Assembly (NCBI GenBank): GCA_964462535.1
Contig: CAYWXV010000010.1
Coordinates: forward strand, 28,343-92,342
Direction: 5' to 3'
Origin: CAYWXV01 sp964462535
GTDB taxonomy: Bacteria; Bacteroidota; Ignavibacteria; OLB7
Length of the DNA stretch: 64,000 nt
Part shown: one piece after another, positions 9,169 to 17,730 of the stretch
Layout of the letters: each line of letters begins with the position of its first letter
How positions within the stretch are numbered: position 1 is the stretch's first letter
Notes under the pieces: model-generated
What the model was told of the DNA's origin: nothing
The model's input: the letters and a program-made list of their open reading frames with translations, nothing else
Database searches by the model: none
Position numbers and translations under genes: made by a program

Positions 9169-10611
9169 TCAGTATGCTTTGGCGAAGAGGGCGACCTCGT
9201 CAGCGGGTTGGCCCGTAAGGAAGCAGGGGGCGCTCCCCCCCGGCTGATCCAGCGGGAAGCAACGGATTGTGGCGCCAGTGGCCTCCTTCAGTTCCTTCTC
9301 CTGCTGATCCGTGCCGGCCCATCGGACTCGGGCCCACCGCCCGGACGCAACGACCGTATTGAACTCGTCGCGGTCTCTGACATCCACGATGTTCGCGTCT
9401 CTGAACGCCGTTGCCTTCTCGAGGAGCGATGCCTGAATGTCGTCGAGCCATTCGCGAGCTGTGGCAGCCACCTCGGCCGTGGGAATACCGAACTGTTTTC
9501 CCTCCTTGCCGGGGCGATCACGGCGAGCGAAAACGACCGCATCTTTCTCGACATCCTTCGGACCGATCTCAATCCGAATCGGCACTCCTCGCATCTCCCA
9601 TTCGTTGAACTTCCACCCGGCCGTCTCCTGTTCGCTCAGGTCGCTCTTCACTCTTATGCCGGCGTCCAGCAGGGACTTCTCCACCTTACCCACCAGTTCA
9701 CGGACACGCGGCTTCTCGTTGTCTGATTTCCATATCGGAACGATAACGACCTGCACGGGAGCGAGACGTGGTGGCAGGACCAGCCCCTTATCGTCTCCGT
9801 GCGTCATAATGACGCCCCCGACCATGCGTGTGGACACGCCCCACGATGTCTGCCACACAAATTCCAACTCACCCTGGTCGTTCAGGTAGCGCGTGTTGAA
9901 CGCCTTGGCAAAATTCTGACCAAGATTGTGACTGGTACCCGACTGGAGCGCCTTGCCATCTCCCATCATTGCTTCAATCGTGTACGATCGGACGGCGCCA
10001 GCGAACTTTTCGATGTTCGACTTGCGTCCAGGGATCACCGGGATAGCTGCCTCTCTTATGGCGAAATCGGTGTAGACGTTGAGCATCCGGATCGTCTCTT
10101 CCTCAGCCTCCTCAGCGGTCGCGTGCGCGGTGTGTCCTTCCTGCCAAAGGAATTCGGACGTTCGAAGGAACGGACGCGTGCGAAGCTCCCAGCGAACAAC
10201 GTTGCACCATTGGTTTATCAGCACCGGCAGGTCACGGTATGACTTGATCCAGTGGGCATACATGTGATTGATAATCGTCTCCGACGTTGGTCTCACAACA
10301 AGCGGCTCTTCCAGCTCCTTTCCACCCGCATGAGTGACAAGCGCAAGTTCGGGCGAGAATCCTTCAACGTGTTCCTTCTCCTTCTGAATGAACGAATACG
10401 GAATGAACATCGGGAAGTAAGCGTTCTCGTGTCCCGTCGCCTTGAAGCGGACATCGAGAGCCTCGCGTATGTTCTCCCAAAGGGCGAACCCATACGGTCG
10501 AATCACCATGGTCCCCTTGACGGGACCATAGTCGACCAGCTTGGCGCGTTGAATGACTTCGATGTACCAGGCGGAGTAGTCCTGGCTTCTGGGTGTGACC
10601 GCTTCGGACAT
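9169..10611 (-). CDS. proS: Prolyl-tRNA synthetase, archaeal/eukaryotic-like (type 3) form
   Basis: A 480-residue class II aminoacyl-tRNA synthetase charging tRNA(Pro) in the cytoplasm. Visible landmarks are YGPVKGTMVIRPYGFALWE near the N-terminus, the motif 2 region LINQWCNVVRWELR followed by RPFLRTSEFLWQEGHTAHA, the motif 3-like GGVIMTHGDDKGLVLPP, and an anticodon-binding domain starting at VQVVIVPIWK. There is no inserted editing (INS) domain of about 180 residues between motifs 2 and 3, as in the shorter archaeal/eukaryal-like ProRS rather than the E. coli type. The longer open frame to 10869 is ignored: ATG 10611 starts where family similarity begins and gives the normal length. It probably leads a unit with the CAP gene. 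Confidence 0.93.
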   Translation of the reverse strand: MSEAVTPRSQDYSAWYIEVIQRAKLVDYGPVKGTMVIRPYGFALWENIREALDVRFKATGHENAYFPMFIPYSFIQKEKEHVEGFSPELALVTHAGGKELEEPLVVRPTSETIINHMYAHWIKSYRDLPVLINQWCNVVRWELRTRPFLRTSEFLWQEGHTAHATAEEAEEETIRMLNVYTDFAIREAAIPVIPGRKSNIEKFAGAVRSYTIEAMMGDGKALQSGTSHNLGQNFAKAFNTRYLNDQGELEFVWQTSWGVSTRMVGGVIMTHGDDKGLVLPPRLAPVQVVIVPIWKSDNEKPRVRELVGKVEKSLLDAGIRVKSDLSEQETAGWKFNEWEMRGVPIRIEIGPKDVEKDAVVFARRDRPGKEGKQFGIPTAEVAATAREWLDDIQASLLEKATAFRDANIVDVRDRDEFNTVVASGRWARVRWAGTDQQEKELKEATGATIRCFPLDQPGGSAPCFLTGQPADEVALFAKAY

Positions 10612-11021
10612 TGGATTCTCGTGTTGATCGTTAACGTGTGTGCCTTCGAACTGAAGGGGTCGAATATAGCGATTGCGCTTCGAGGGGATTGCTGCCACGA
10701 TTCGGCGGGCCGGTTGTAGAGTGGTGCAGGAATGCCGAAGTTTGCGCCCCACTCCATGTCGTCCCTCTTTCCCGCGCAGCCGGGATCTGGAACCGCTTCG
10801 AGGAGTCGACGGAGGAGCATCGTCAAGCAACGTTTCCTCACATTTCGCGGAGGAACAAGCGCGACCCAAGAACGTGTCACGTAGTCTCGCCTTTGATGAG
10901 CACCCAAATGGGGTCAGCTCCAGACGGTAACGGGACGCTCAAGCCCGCCGCACTGTGGAACGATCGCGCCTGGAACATCCGCCACGAATGCAGCCATACC
11001 ACATCATACAAGGCAGTCACC
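10612..11021 (+). other. Divergent intergenic region between proS and acnA
   Basis: About 410 nt without a supportable gene. Open frames here belong to upstream extensions of proS and acnA and show no protein-like features. It must hold the divergent promoters of both genes, but I could not pick a convincing -35/-10 or Bacteroidota-type -33/-7 pair by eye. No strong hairpin was seen. Confidence 0.5.
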
Positions 11022-13733
11022 ATGTCGAACAGCTTCAACACACGGGGAACTCTGAAAGTCGGGGATCGCTCATATACGATGTACCGACTCGGCATACTTG
11101 AACACGAGGTCGGGTCCCTCTCGCGACTCCCCTACTCGCTCCGCGTACTTCTGGAGAACCTTTTGCGGACGGAGGACGGCGTGAACGTCGTCGCCGATGA
11201 CATTCGCGCGCTTGCCGCGTGGGACCCGCAGGCGGCGCCGACCAAGGAGATTGCATTCTCCCCCGCGCGTGTGCTCCTTCAGGATTTCACTGGTGTTCCA
11301 GCGGTAGTGGATCTCGCGGCTATGCGTGAAGCGATGGCCGCCATGGGGGGAGATCCAGCAAAAATCAATCCACTGCAGCCCGCGGAATTGGTCATTGATC
11401 ACTCGGTGCAGGTGGATGCGTTCGGTTCATCCGATGCCTTTGGAAAGAACACGGAACTGGAGTACGAACGTAATCGGGAGCGGTATCAGTTTCTGCGGTG
11501 GGGTCAGGGCGCCTTCAGGAACTTCCGCGTTGTCCCTCCGGAGACCGGCATCGTCCATCAGGTGAATCTCGAGTATCTCGCCCGAGTCGTCTTCACCACG
11601 GAAGGTGACGAAAACGTAGCCTACCCGGATACGCTTGTCGGAACCGATTCGCACACGACAATGGTCAACGGACTCGGCGTACTCGGATGGGGTGTTGGTG
11701 GCATCGAGGCCGAGGCGGCCATGCTCGGCCAGCCCGTTTCTATGCTGATACCTCAGGTGGTAGGCTTCAAACTGACGGGACGTCTCGCTGAAGGAGCAAC
11801 AGCCACGGACCTCGTTCTTGTCGTCACCGAAATGCTCCGTCGACATGGGGTCGTTGGAAAGTTCGTCGAGTTTTACGGCGCCGGTCTCTCCGGGCTTCCT
11901 CTGGCTGATCGCGCAACGATCGCCAACATGGCCCCGGAATACGGCGCTACCTGTGGCATCTTCCCTGTTGACGAAGAGACGCTCCGGTACCTCCGGTTCA
12001 CCGGTAGGAGTGACGAGCAGATTGCCCTTGTAGAAGCGTACATGAAGGAACAAGGACTCTTCCACGATGCTGAAACGGTGGAAGCCCAATACTCGGCCCA
12101 CCTGGACCTCGATCTGGGGAGCGTTCGTCCAAGCATCTCCGGCCCGCGCCGCCCTCAGGATCGGATCTTGCTATCGGATGCTCGGCAGTCGTTCGTGGAC
12201 GCTCTGAAGACCTTTCCATCGGTGACGGAAGGAACCGATGCAGCCGTGACACTGACGTTGAACAACCAACATCACGCGATTGGGCACGGAGCGGTCGTGA
12301 TTGCAGCAATCACCAGTTGCACTAACACGTCGAACCCGTCCGTGATGGTAGCTGCCGGCTTGCTGGCTAAGAAGGCGGTGGAGAAAGGTCTCCGCTCGCA
12401 ACCATGGGTGAAGACGTCCCTCGCACCTGGATCCAAAGTGGTCACACGATATCTCGATCAGGCTGGACTGACATCGTATCTGGACGCCCTCGGGTTTCAG
12501 ACTGTAGGATATGGCTGCACTACCTGCATCGGTAATTCTGGGCCGCTGCCGAAAGAGGTTTCGAGTGCCGTCAACGAAGGTAATCTGGTCGTCTGCTCCG
12601 TCCTCTCCGGCAACCGCAATTTCGAAGGACGAATCAATCAGGATATCAAGGCGAACTACCTGATGTCCCCTCCGCTTGTTGTCGCATATGCGCTGGCAGG
12701 ACGAATGGACATTGACATTTACAACGACCCCATTGGTACCGATACAAACGGAGCGGCGGTCTTCCTCAGAGACCTGTGGCCAACGCAACAGGAGGTTGAG
12801 GACAGCATCGCGGGTGGATTGACTTCCGAGATGTTTCGGTCAACGTATGCCGATGTCTTCACCGGGGACGTCCATTGGAGCTCCCTTCCGAGCCCTACGG
12901 GGCAGATCTATGCCTGGGACTCTGCCTCGACGTACGTGAAGAATCCACCCTACTTCCAGGACATGCCCAGGACGGCCGCCGATCAAGTCGACGACATTGT
13001 TCAAGCGAAGGTCCTCGCAATTCTGGGTGACAGCGTGACCACGGATCACATCTCACCCGCCGGAAGCATCAAGGTGAACTCCCCTGCCGGTCAATATCTG
13101 ATAGAGCACGGGGTCGATCCGGCCGACTTCAATTCATACGGGTCACGGCGCGGCAATCACGAAGTGATGATGCGTGGAACGTTCGCGAACATTCGGCTCC
13201 GGAATAGAATGGTGCCTGGAGTTGAAGGTGGGTACACGGTCTATCTCCCGAGCGGAGAAACGACAACGATTTACGACGCGGCCATGCGCTACCAGAATGA
13301 TGGCACGCCCCTCGTCATTCTGGCCGGCAAGGAATACGGTTCCGGTTCAAGCCGTGACTGGGCCGCCAAGGGGACGAGGCTGCTGGGCGTCCGGGGAGTG
13401 ATCGCGGAGAGTTTCGAGAGGATTCACCGGTCGAACCTGGTTGGTATGGGCGTCCTTCCACTGGAGTTCGTTGGGGGCGCAAATGTCGAATCACTTGGGC
13501 TGGTGGGGAACGAGGAGATTTCGATATCTGGCCTGACCGCCCTGTTCGCCAGTGGATTCCCTCCCGAACGAATTGCCACCGTGCGCGCCAGCCGTCCGGA
13601 TGGTAGCGAACTGGAGTTCTCAGCCCGTGTTCGAATCGACACGCCGCAGGAACTTCAGTACTTCCTGCACGGCGGCATTCTCCAGTATGTTCTCCGCCAG
13701 TTGCTGGGTACTAGCGAAGTCGTGGCGAACTAG
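11022..13733 (+). CDS. acnA: Aconitate hydratase (aconitase A / IRP type)
   Basis: A 903-residue protein that interconverts citrate and isocitrate in the TCA cycle. The three [4Fe-4S] ligands are visible as Cys433 in ITSCTNTSNP and Cys499 and Cys502 in YGCTTCIGNSG, almost the same numbering as the monomeric AcnA/IRP1 family. The N-terminal segments LPYSLRVLLENLLR, LQDFTGVPAVVDLAAMR and GTDSHTTMVNGLGVLGWGVG, and the C-terminal swivel domain with KEYGSGSSRDWAAKG, complete the family pattern. I start at ATG 11022 (MSNSFNTRGTLKVG), which matches the usual AcnA N-terminus; the frame is open much further upstream without similarity. Transcription probably ends at the hairpin at 13774-13803. Confidence 0.96.
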   Translation: MSNSFNTRGTLKVGDRSYTMYRLGILEHEVGSLSRLPYSLRVLLENLLRTEDGVNVVADDIRALAAWDPQAAPTKEIAFSPARVLLQDFTGVPAVVDLAAMREAMAAMGGDPAKINPLQPAELVIDHSVQVDAFGSSDAFGKNTELEYERNRERYQFLRWGQGAFRNFRVVPPETGIVHQVNLEYLARVVFTTEGDENVAYPDTLVGTDSHTTMVNGLGVLGWGVGGIEAEAAMLGQPVSMLIPQVVGFKLTGRLAEGATATDLVLVVTEMLRRHGVVGKFVEFYGAGLSGLPLADRATIANMAPEYGATCGIFPVDEETLRYLRFTGRSDEQIALVEAYMKEQGLFHDAETVEAQYSAHLDLDLGSVRPSISGPRRPQDRILLSDARQSFVDALKTFPSVTEGTDAAVTLTLNNQHHAIGHGAVVIAAITSCTNTSNPSVMVAAGLLAKKAVEKGLRSQPWVKTSLAPGSKVVTRYLDQAGLTSYLDALGFQTVGYGCTTCIGNSGPLPKEVSSAVNEGNLVVCSVLSGNRNFEGRINQDIKANYLMSPPLVVAYALAGRMDIDIYNDPIGTDTNGAAVFLRDLWPTQQEVEDSIAGGLTSEMFRSTYADVFTGDVHWSSLPSPTGQIYAWDSASTYVKNPPYFQDMPRTAADQVDDIVQAKVLAILGDSVTTDHISPAGSIKVNSPAGQYLIEHGVDPADFNSYGSRRGNHEVMMRGTFANIRLRNRMVPGVEGGYTVYLPSGETTTIYDAAMRYQNDGTPLVILAGKEYGSGSSRDWAAKGTRLLGVRGVIAESFERIHRSNLVGMGVLPLEFVGGANVESLGLVGNEEISISGLTALFASGFPPERIATVRASRPDGSELEFSARVRIDTPQELQYFLHGGILQYVLRQLLGTSEVVAN

Positions 13734-13773
13734 CGCATCACGAGACAACCTGGATTCGAGGCGCAATGAAAAA

Positions 13774-13803
13774 CGACGCCGGCGATAGTAGTCGCCGGCG
13801 TCG
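13774..13803 (+). terminator. Rho-independent-like terminator after acnA
   Basis: A perfect 12-bp stem (CGACGCCGGCGA pairing with TCGCCGGCGTCG) with a 6-nt loop TAGTAG starts 40 nt after the acnA stop. It is preceded by an A-rich run and followed by a short T-rich stretch (CGTTGTTCTT). It may work in both directions, since the rhomboid gene converges from the right. The remaining 240 nt up to 14047 hold no gene that I can support. Confidence 0.7.
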
Positions 13804-14047
13804 CGTTGTTCTTAGCAATTGCGTCACGTGTTGGCTGTCAGCGCCGTGCTCTCGGCAGGTTCTTCCACACCGAGATCCCTTGGGAAGCGAATGCAACTCG
13901 ACACCGCTCGCTCGAGGAGAATAACAGCCGGCGCCGATTCCCCCTGCTAAAGTGAACCGGTCGCCGGCCTGCCGTGCGCGAAACACAGCGCCCGGTCAAA
14001 GGGTACGAGCCGTGTCGAACACAACGGCAGAGACTACGAATCCCCCG

Positions 14048-14701
14048 TTAGAACTGTCGACGCCTCCCCTTCAGCATCGCCAGTAGAGGTGTAAGCACCA
14101 AGCCAGCGACAAAACCCCCGGCGTGCGCAGCATATGCTACCCCCCCGGTCTCTTCAGTCACGGCTATGTCACCCATGGTGGCAATGAATTGCTGCACGGC
14201 CCAGAATCCAATCATCATCCAGGCGGGAACCTCGATGATAGAGTAAAAGACCAGCACACGCACTCTGTTGCTGCGAAACAGCAGGAGGTACGCACCAAGC
14301 ACACCGGAAATGGCCCCTGAAGCACCAATGCTCGGTATCGTCGAAGTCGGGTTGATCACGACATGGGCTAGCCCGGCTACAAGACCCGTCACCATGTAGA
14401 ACAGCAGGAAGGGCCCTCGTCCGAGTCGATCTTCGACGTTGTCACCAAAGACTTTCAGGAAGAGCATGTTCCCCAGGATGTGGCCAAATCCCCCATGGAG
14501 GAACATCGACGAGACGAGCGTGTAGCGATCTTGGCCTCGCACAATCTCGCTCGGGACTGTTCCCCAGGCGCTCAGGAACGTATGGAGGTTGGACCCAATT
14601 GCCAGCTCATACACGAAAACGAGAACGTTGAGGGCAATGAGCCCATACGTCACAACAGGCGTCGATCGAATGTCGCGATTGTCATCGCCGATTGGGAACA
14701 T
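14048..14701 (-). CDS. Rhomboid-family intramembrane serine protease
   Basis: A 217-residue polytopic membrane protein with about six hydrophobic segments. The catalytic dyad is visible: Ser128 in the GASGAISG motif and His193 in AAHAGGFVAG. The FLHGGFGHILGNMLFL segment before it supplies the conserved His/Asn oxyanion region of rhomboids. Rhomboids cleave substrates within or next to the membrane; the substrate here is unknown. The start ATG lies 18 nt after the DEAD-box helicase stop, so it is probably the last gene of the E2-lipA-helicase-rhomboid operon. The C-terminus is short and basic (KGRRRQF), consistent with a cytoplasmic end. Confidence 0.92.
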   Translation of the reverse strand: MFPIGDDNRDIRSTPVVTYGLIALNVLVFVYELAIGSNLHTFLSAWGTVPSEIVRGQDRYTLVSSMFLHGGFGHILGNMLFLKVFGDNVEDRLGRGPFLLFYMVTGLVAGLAHVVINPTSTIPSIGASGAISGVLGAYLLLFRSNRVRVLVFYSIIEVPAWMMIGFWAVQQFIATMGDIAVTEETGGVAYAAHAGGFVAGLVLTPLLAMLKGRRRQF

Positions 14702-14719
14702 GCGGCTGTTCTGCGACGA

Positions 14720-16765
14720 CTAATCGCCGCTCTTCTTCTTGGTGCTCGACCTGCCTGGCCCCTTCTTCGCCGCTCCACCACCAGATGATGTTCCTTTCTT
14801 GGTTGCAGGCTTCTTGCGCGGGGCTCTCGGCGCTCGTCTATCAGAGGCCGATTCTCCGACTGGCTCGTCGGGGACGGAGGATTCAAGCGCCGAGTCTTCG
14901 GCGGGGGCATCATCAGGGTCGAAGACCTCGATCTCCTCAACGATGGACATGATGCCGGAACCAAGAACCTTCTCGATTCGAGATCCTCCCTTTCTGGGGG
15001 AATCCCGTTTGGGCTCCGCGCGCTCACCAGCCTTCGTGCGCGTCTGTGGGCGCGGCTTGGGTCCAACGGAAACCGGTTGGTCGGTAGCCTCCTGCTCAGG
15101 CTCAGGCTCAGGCTCAGGCCCCGGATGCGGCTCATCGTCCACAACGACGGGGGCTGTCACGCTTGTCTCATTCTCGATGGGGAAGGCCGCATCAGAGCCC
15201 ATGACGGAATGCTCCGTCGAGGATGAGGCGCCCCCGGATAGTTCGTCACCGTGCTGTTTCTTCTTTTTGCGGCGCCTCTTCTTCTTTTTTCTCTCCCCTG
15301 CATCAACGCCTTCCACGCTGGCCGCCACCGATGGAACAGCGGGGGTTGATTCTCTTCGGGGCTCTTCCCGACGTTGTTCGACTTTGGCGGGGGGGGCAGT
15401 CGGACTTTCCGTCTTCCGCAAATGGAAATTCCGATGGTACAGATCGTCGAGAATCATGGCGAGCAACGAAATCTCCTCATCGCTTTCCGAGAGGGATTTC
15501 ACCAGGGAAACAAATCGCTTCAACCGCTCTCGTTCCAGACGCTTTGCGCCTCTATGTCGATCCTCAAGTACGACTATCAGGCGCTCGGCAAGCCGTGTCT
15601 CCAATTCGTCCTGAGTAGGCATCGGCAGCTCAACAAAGTCGACGCTATATCTGCGCGAGATCTTCTTGAGATCCGAACGCTCGGACATGTTTGCGACCAG
15701 CGTGATCACAACACCCGTATTCCCGGCCCGCGCCGTTCGTCCGGCTCGATGCACGTAGGAGTCGGGGTCCTTCGGGACGTCATACTGGAACACGTGCGAC
15801 AGATCGCTGATGTCGATTCCTCTGGCGGCGACGTCGGTTGCGACAAGGAACCTGGTCTCCCCTCTCCGAATCCTCCCCATTGCCGCTTCGCGTTCCTTCT
15901 GATCGAGATCTCCTGACAGGAGATCCACATCGTACCCGTAGTTCCCAAGTACCGTAGCCAGGTACTCTACGTCCTGCTTTGTATTGCAGAAGATGATAGC
16001 GGAGTCTGGATTCTCCATCTCTATCAACCGCATCAACATCAGGTCCTTCTCCAAAGGAGGGACGTCGTAGATGCGATGCTCCGCAGTCTGCACCGTAACC
16101 TGGCCGACCGAGAGTGAGAGGAACTCGGGGTTGTGGAGGAACTCCTGCGCCAGCATCTGAACACGATATGGGATCGTCGCCGAGAACATCCAGCTGGAAC
16201 GTTCACGCGGCAGATACCTCCGAATCTCCCTCATGTCCGGGTAGAAGCCCATCGACAGCATTTCGTCCGCCTCGTCGAAGACCAGGACTGAGATGCGATC
16301 GAGATTCAGGGAACGACGTCCTATGTGATCCAGAACTCGCCCAGGCGTGCCAACTATTACCTGCGCGCCATCGCGGAGCGCTTGCAGCTGCGCACCGTAT
16401 CCCACGCCGCCGTAGACCAGAACACCCGATAGCCCCATGCCCTTGGAGACGCTGAGAAATTCGTTGTAGACCTGACCGGCCAACTCCCTGGTTGGGACGA
16501 GGATCAACGCTTGAGGATATCGACGAGCGGGATCCAGACGCAGAAGCAATGGTATCAGAAACGCGCCCGTCTTTCCAGATCCGGTTCGCGACTGAATGAT
16601 CATGTCGCGATTATCCATGAGATATGGAATCGACTTGGCCTGAACGGCCATGAGCGAAGTCCATCCCATGCTCTCCAGAGCCTCCCGCATCTCCGCGGGA
16701 AGCTGATCGATCGTATAGTCGGGCAGGGGGTTTTCCGGCTCTAACAGAATCTCGGTGTCGGTCAT
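14720..16765 (-). CDS. DEAD-box ATP-dependent RNA helicase with long charged C-terminal extension
   Basis: A 681-residue protein. The helicase core (residues 1 to about 380) has a Q motif, Walker A SRTGSGKT, PTRELA, the DEAD motif VFDEADEML, SAT (MFSATIPYR), VATDVAARGID and HRAGRTARAG. An approximately 80-residue helical part follows. The last 230 residues are low-complexity: a basic block KKKKRRRKKKKQ, an acidic PEPEPEPEQE block coded by tandem hexamers, and an Ala/Lys/Ser-rich tail. Such tails in CsdA/DeaD-like helicases bind RNA and target ribosome assembly or mRNA decay. No RNA-binding RBD fold is obvious here, so the tail may replace it. The ATG lies 15 nt downstream of lipA, implying co-transcription. 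Confidence 0.92.
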   Translation of the reverse strand: MTDTEILLEPENPLPDYTIDQLPAEMREALESMGWTSLMAVQAKSIPYLMDNRDMIIQSRTGSGKTGAFLIPLLLRLDPARRYPQALILVPTRELAGQVYNEFLSVSKGMGLSGVLVYGGVGYGAQLQALRDGAQVIVGTPGRVLDHIGRRSLNLDRISVLVFDEADEMLSMGFYPDMREIRRYLPRERSSWMFSATIPYRVQMLAQEFLHNPEFLSLSVGQVTVQTAEHRIYDVPPLEKDLMLMRLIEMENPDSAIIFCNTKQDVEYLATVLGNYGYDVDLLSGDLDQKEREAAMGRIRRGETRFLVATDVAARGIDISDLSHVFQYDVPKDPDSYVHRAGRTARAGNTGVVITLVANMSERSDLKKISRRYSVDFVELPMPTQDELETRLAERLIVVLEDRHRGAKRLERERLKRFVSLVKSLSESDEEISLLAMILDDLYHRNFHLRKTESPTAPPAKVEQRREEPRRESTPAVPSVAASVEGVDAGERKKKKRRRKKKKQHGDELSGGASSSTEHSVMGSDAAFPIENETSVTAPVVVDDEPHPGPEPEPEPEQEATDQPVSVGPKPRPQTRTKAGERAEPKRDSPRKGGSRIEKVLGSGIMSIVEEIEVFDPDDAPAEDSALESSVPDEPVGESASDRRAPRAPRKKPATKKGTSSGGGAAKKGPGRSSTKKKSGD
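15094..15117. repeat. Four perfect tandem hexamers (GCTCAG) inside the helicase gene
   Basis: The unit GCTCAG occurs four times without mismatch and encodes the Pro-Glu repeat of the helicase tail on the minus strand. Because the unit is 6 bp, slippage would change tail length without shifting the frame. Confidence 0.8.
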
Positions 16766-16780
16766 GAGTGTATCGGTTTC

Positions 16781-17665
16781 CTAGACGTGTCGTTCGGCGT
16801 GATAGCTGGAGCGGACCAACGGACCCGATTCGACATAGCGGAATCCCATGTCAAGACCGATATCACGGTACTCGTTGAATTCTGCGGGCGTCACGAATCG
16901 ATCGACCGGCAGGTGGTTTTTCGTCGGCTGGAGATACTGCCCAAGGGTAAGGATGTCGACGTTTCGATCGACCAGGTCCTTCATCGTCGCAAGGAGTTCC
17001 GCTCGCGACTCACCCAGGCCAAGCATGATTCCCGTCTTGGTCACCATGCTCTGGCGTTTCGCTTCGGCAAGCAGATCAAGGGTCCACTGGTACCGGCCCT
17101 GCGGTCTCACGCGTCGGTAGAGGGAAGGGACAGTCTCGGTGTTATGATTCAGGATATCCGGACGCGCGTCTATCACTTCCTGGAGTGGGGCAGCCTTTCC
17201 TTTGAAATCTGGGATCAGGACTTCGATTCGTATACCGGGACTGAGCGCGCGTGTCTCGACAACCGTCCTTGCGAAGACACCGGCACCGCCATCCTCCAAC
17301 TCGTCCCTGTTGACGGAAGTGATGACGGCGTGCGAGACACCCATCTGCCGGATTGCCTCGGCAACCCTTCGTGGCTCATCGAGATCTATCGTACCGGGGC
17401 GTCCGGTCTTGACCGCGCAAAATCCACACGACCGCGTGCAGACGTCTCCAAGAATCATAAACGTTGCGGTTCCCGCTGCCCAGCATTCGGCCATGTTCGG
17501 ACAGCGGGCTTCCTCGCAGACGGTGTGCAGCTCCTTCGAACGCATCATCGCCTTCAATTGCGCAAACGTGTCGCCGGTCGGAACCTTCACCTTCAGCCAC
17601 TCGGGGCGCGGCTGACGCGGCTCGGGTTGAACGACGGGAATCTCGATGTTCTCGATGGTAGTCAT
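16781..17665 (-). CDS. lipA: Lipoyl synthase (radical SAM)
   Basis: A 294-residue enzyme that inserts two sulfurs into protein-bound octanoyl groups to make lipoyl cofactors. Both iron-sulfur clusters are recognisable. The auxiliary cluster motif is C50-x4-C55-x5-C61 (CEEARCPNMAEC). The radical SAM motif is C76-x3-C80-x2-C83 (CTRSCGFC). The C-terminal SSYHAE, which supplies the conserved serine ligand, is present. Its natural client, the two-lipoyl-domain E2, is encoded immediately upstream, and a hairpin lies between the two genes. The position in an operon with its substrate makes functional sense. Family length is about 290-320, so it looks complete. Confidence 0.97.
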   Translation of the reverse strand: MTTIENIEIPVVQPEPRQPRPEWLKVKVPTGDTFAQLKAMMRSKELHTVCEEARCPNMAECWAAGTATFMILGDVCTRSCGFCAVKTGRPGTIDLDEPRRVAEAIRQMGVSHAVITSVNRDELEDGGAGVFARTVVETRALSPGIRIEVLIPDFKGKAAPLQEVIDARPDILNHNTETVPSLYRRVRPQGRYQWTLDLLAEAKRQSMVTKTGIMLGLGESRAELLATMKDLVDRNVDILTLGQYLQPTKNHLPVDRFVTPAEFNEYRDIGLDMGFRYVESGPLVRSSYHAERHV

Positions 17666-17687
17666 TCGTTCATGTCTTCAATGAGAA

Positions 17688-17708
17688 GGGACGCCACGTT
17701 GGCGCCCC
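17688..17708 (-). terminator. Hairpin between E2 gene and lipA (attenuator or partial terminator)
   Basis: On the minus strand, GGGGCGCCA pairs with TGGCGTCCC over 9 bp (one G-U pair) around a 3-nt ACG loop. TTCTCATT follows. It sits 22 nt after the E2 stop and 22 nt before the lipA start, so it could lower lipA expression relative to E2 or mark an mRNA processing site. Confidence 0.5.
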
Positions 17709-17730
17709 TGTCGTCGTCGATCTTTCTCTG

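Noticed and set aside
14739..15614. 291-codon Ser-rich plus-strand frame opposite the helicase tail
   Set aside because: It is the complement of the Lys/Glu/Ser-rich low-complexity tail; no protein family or start signal.
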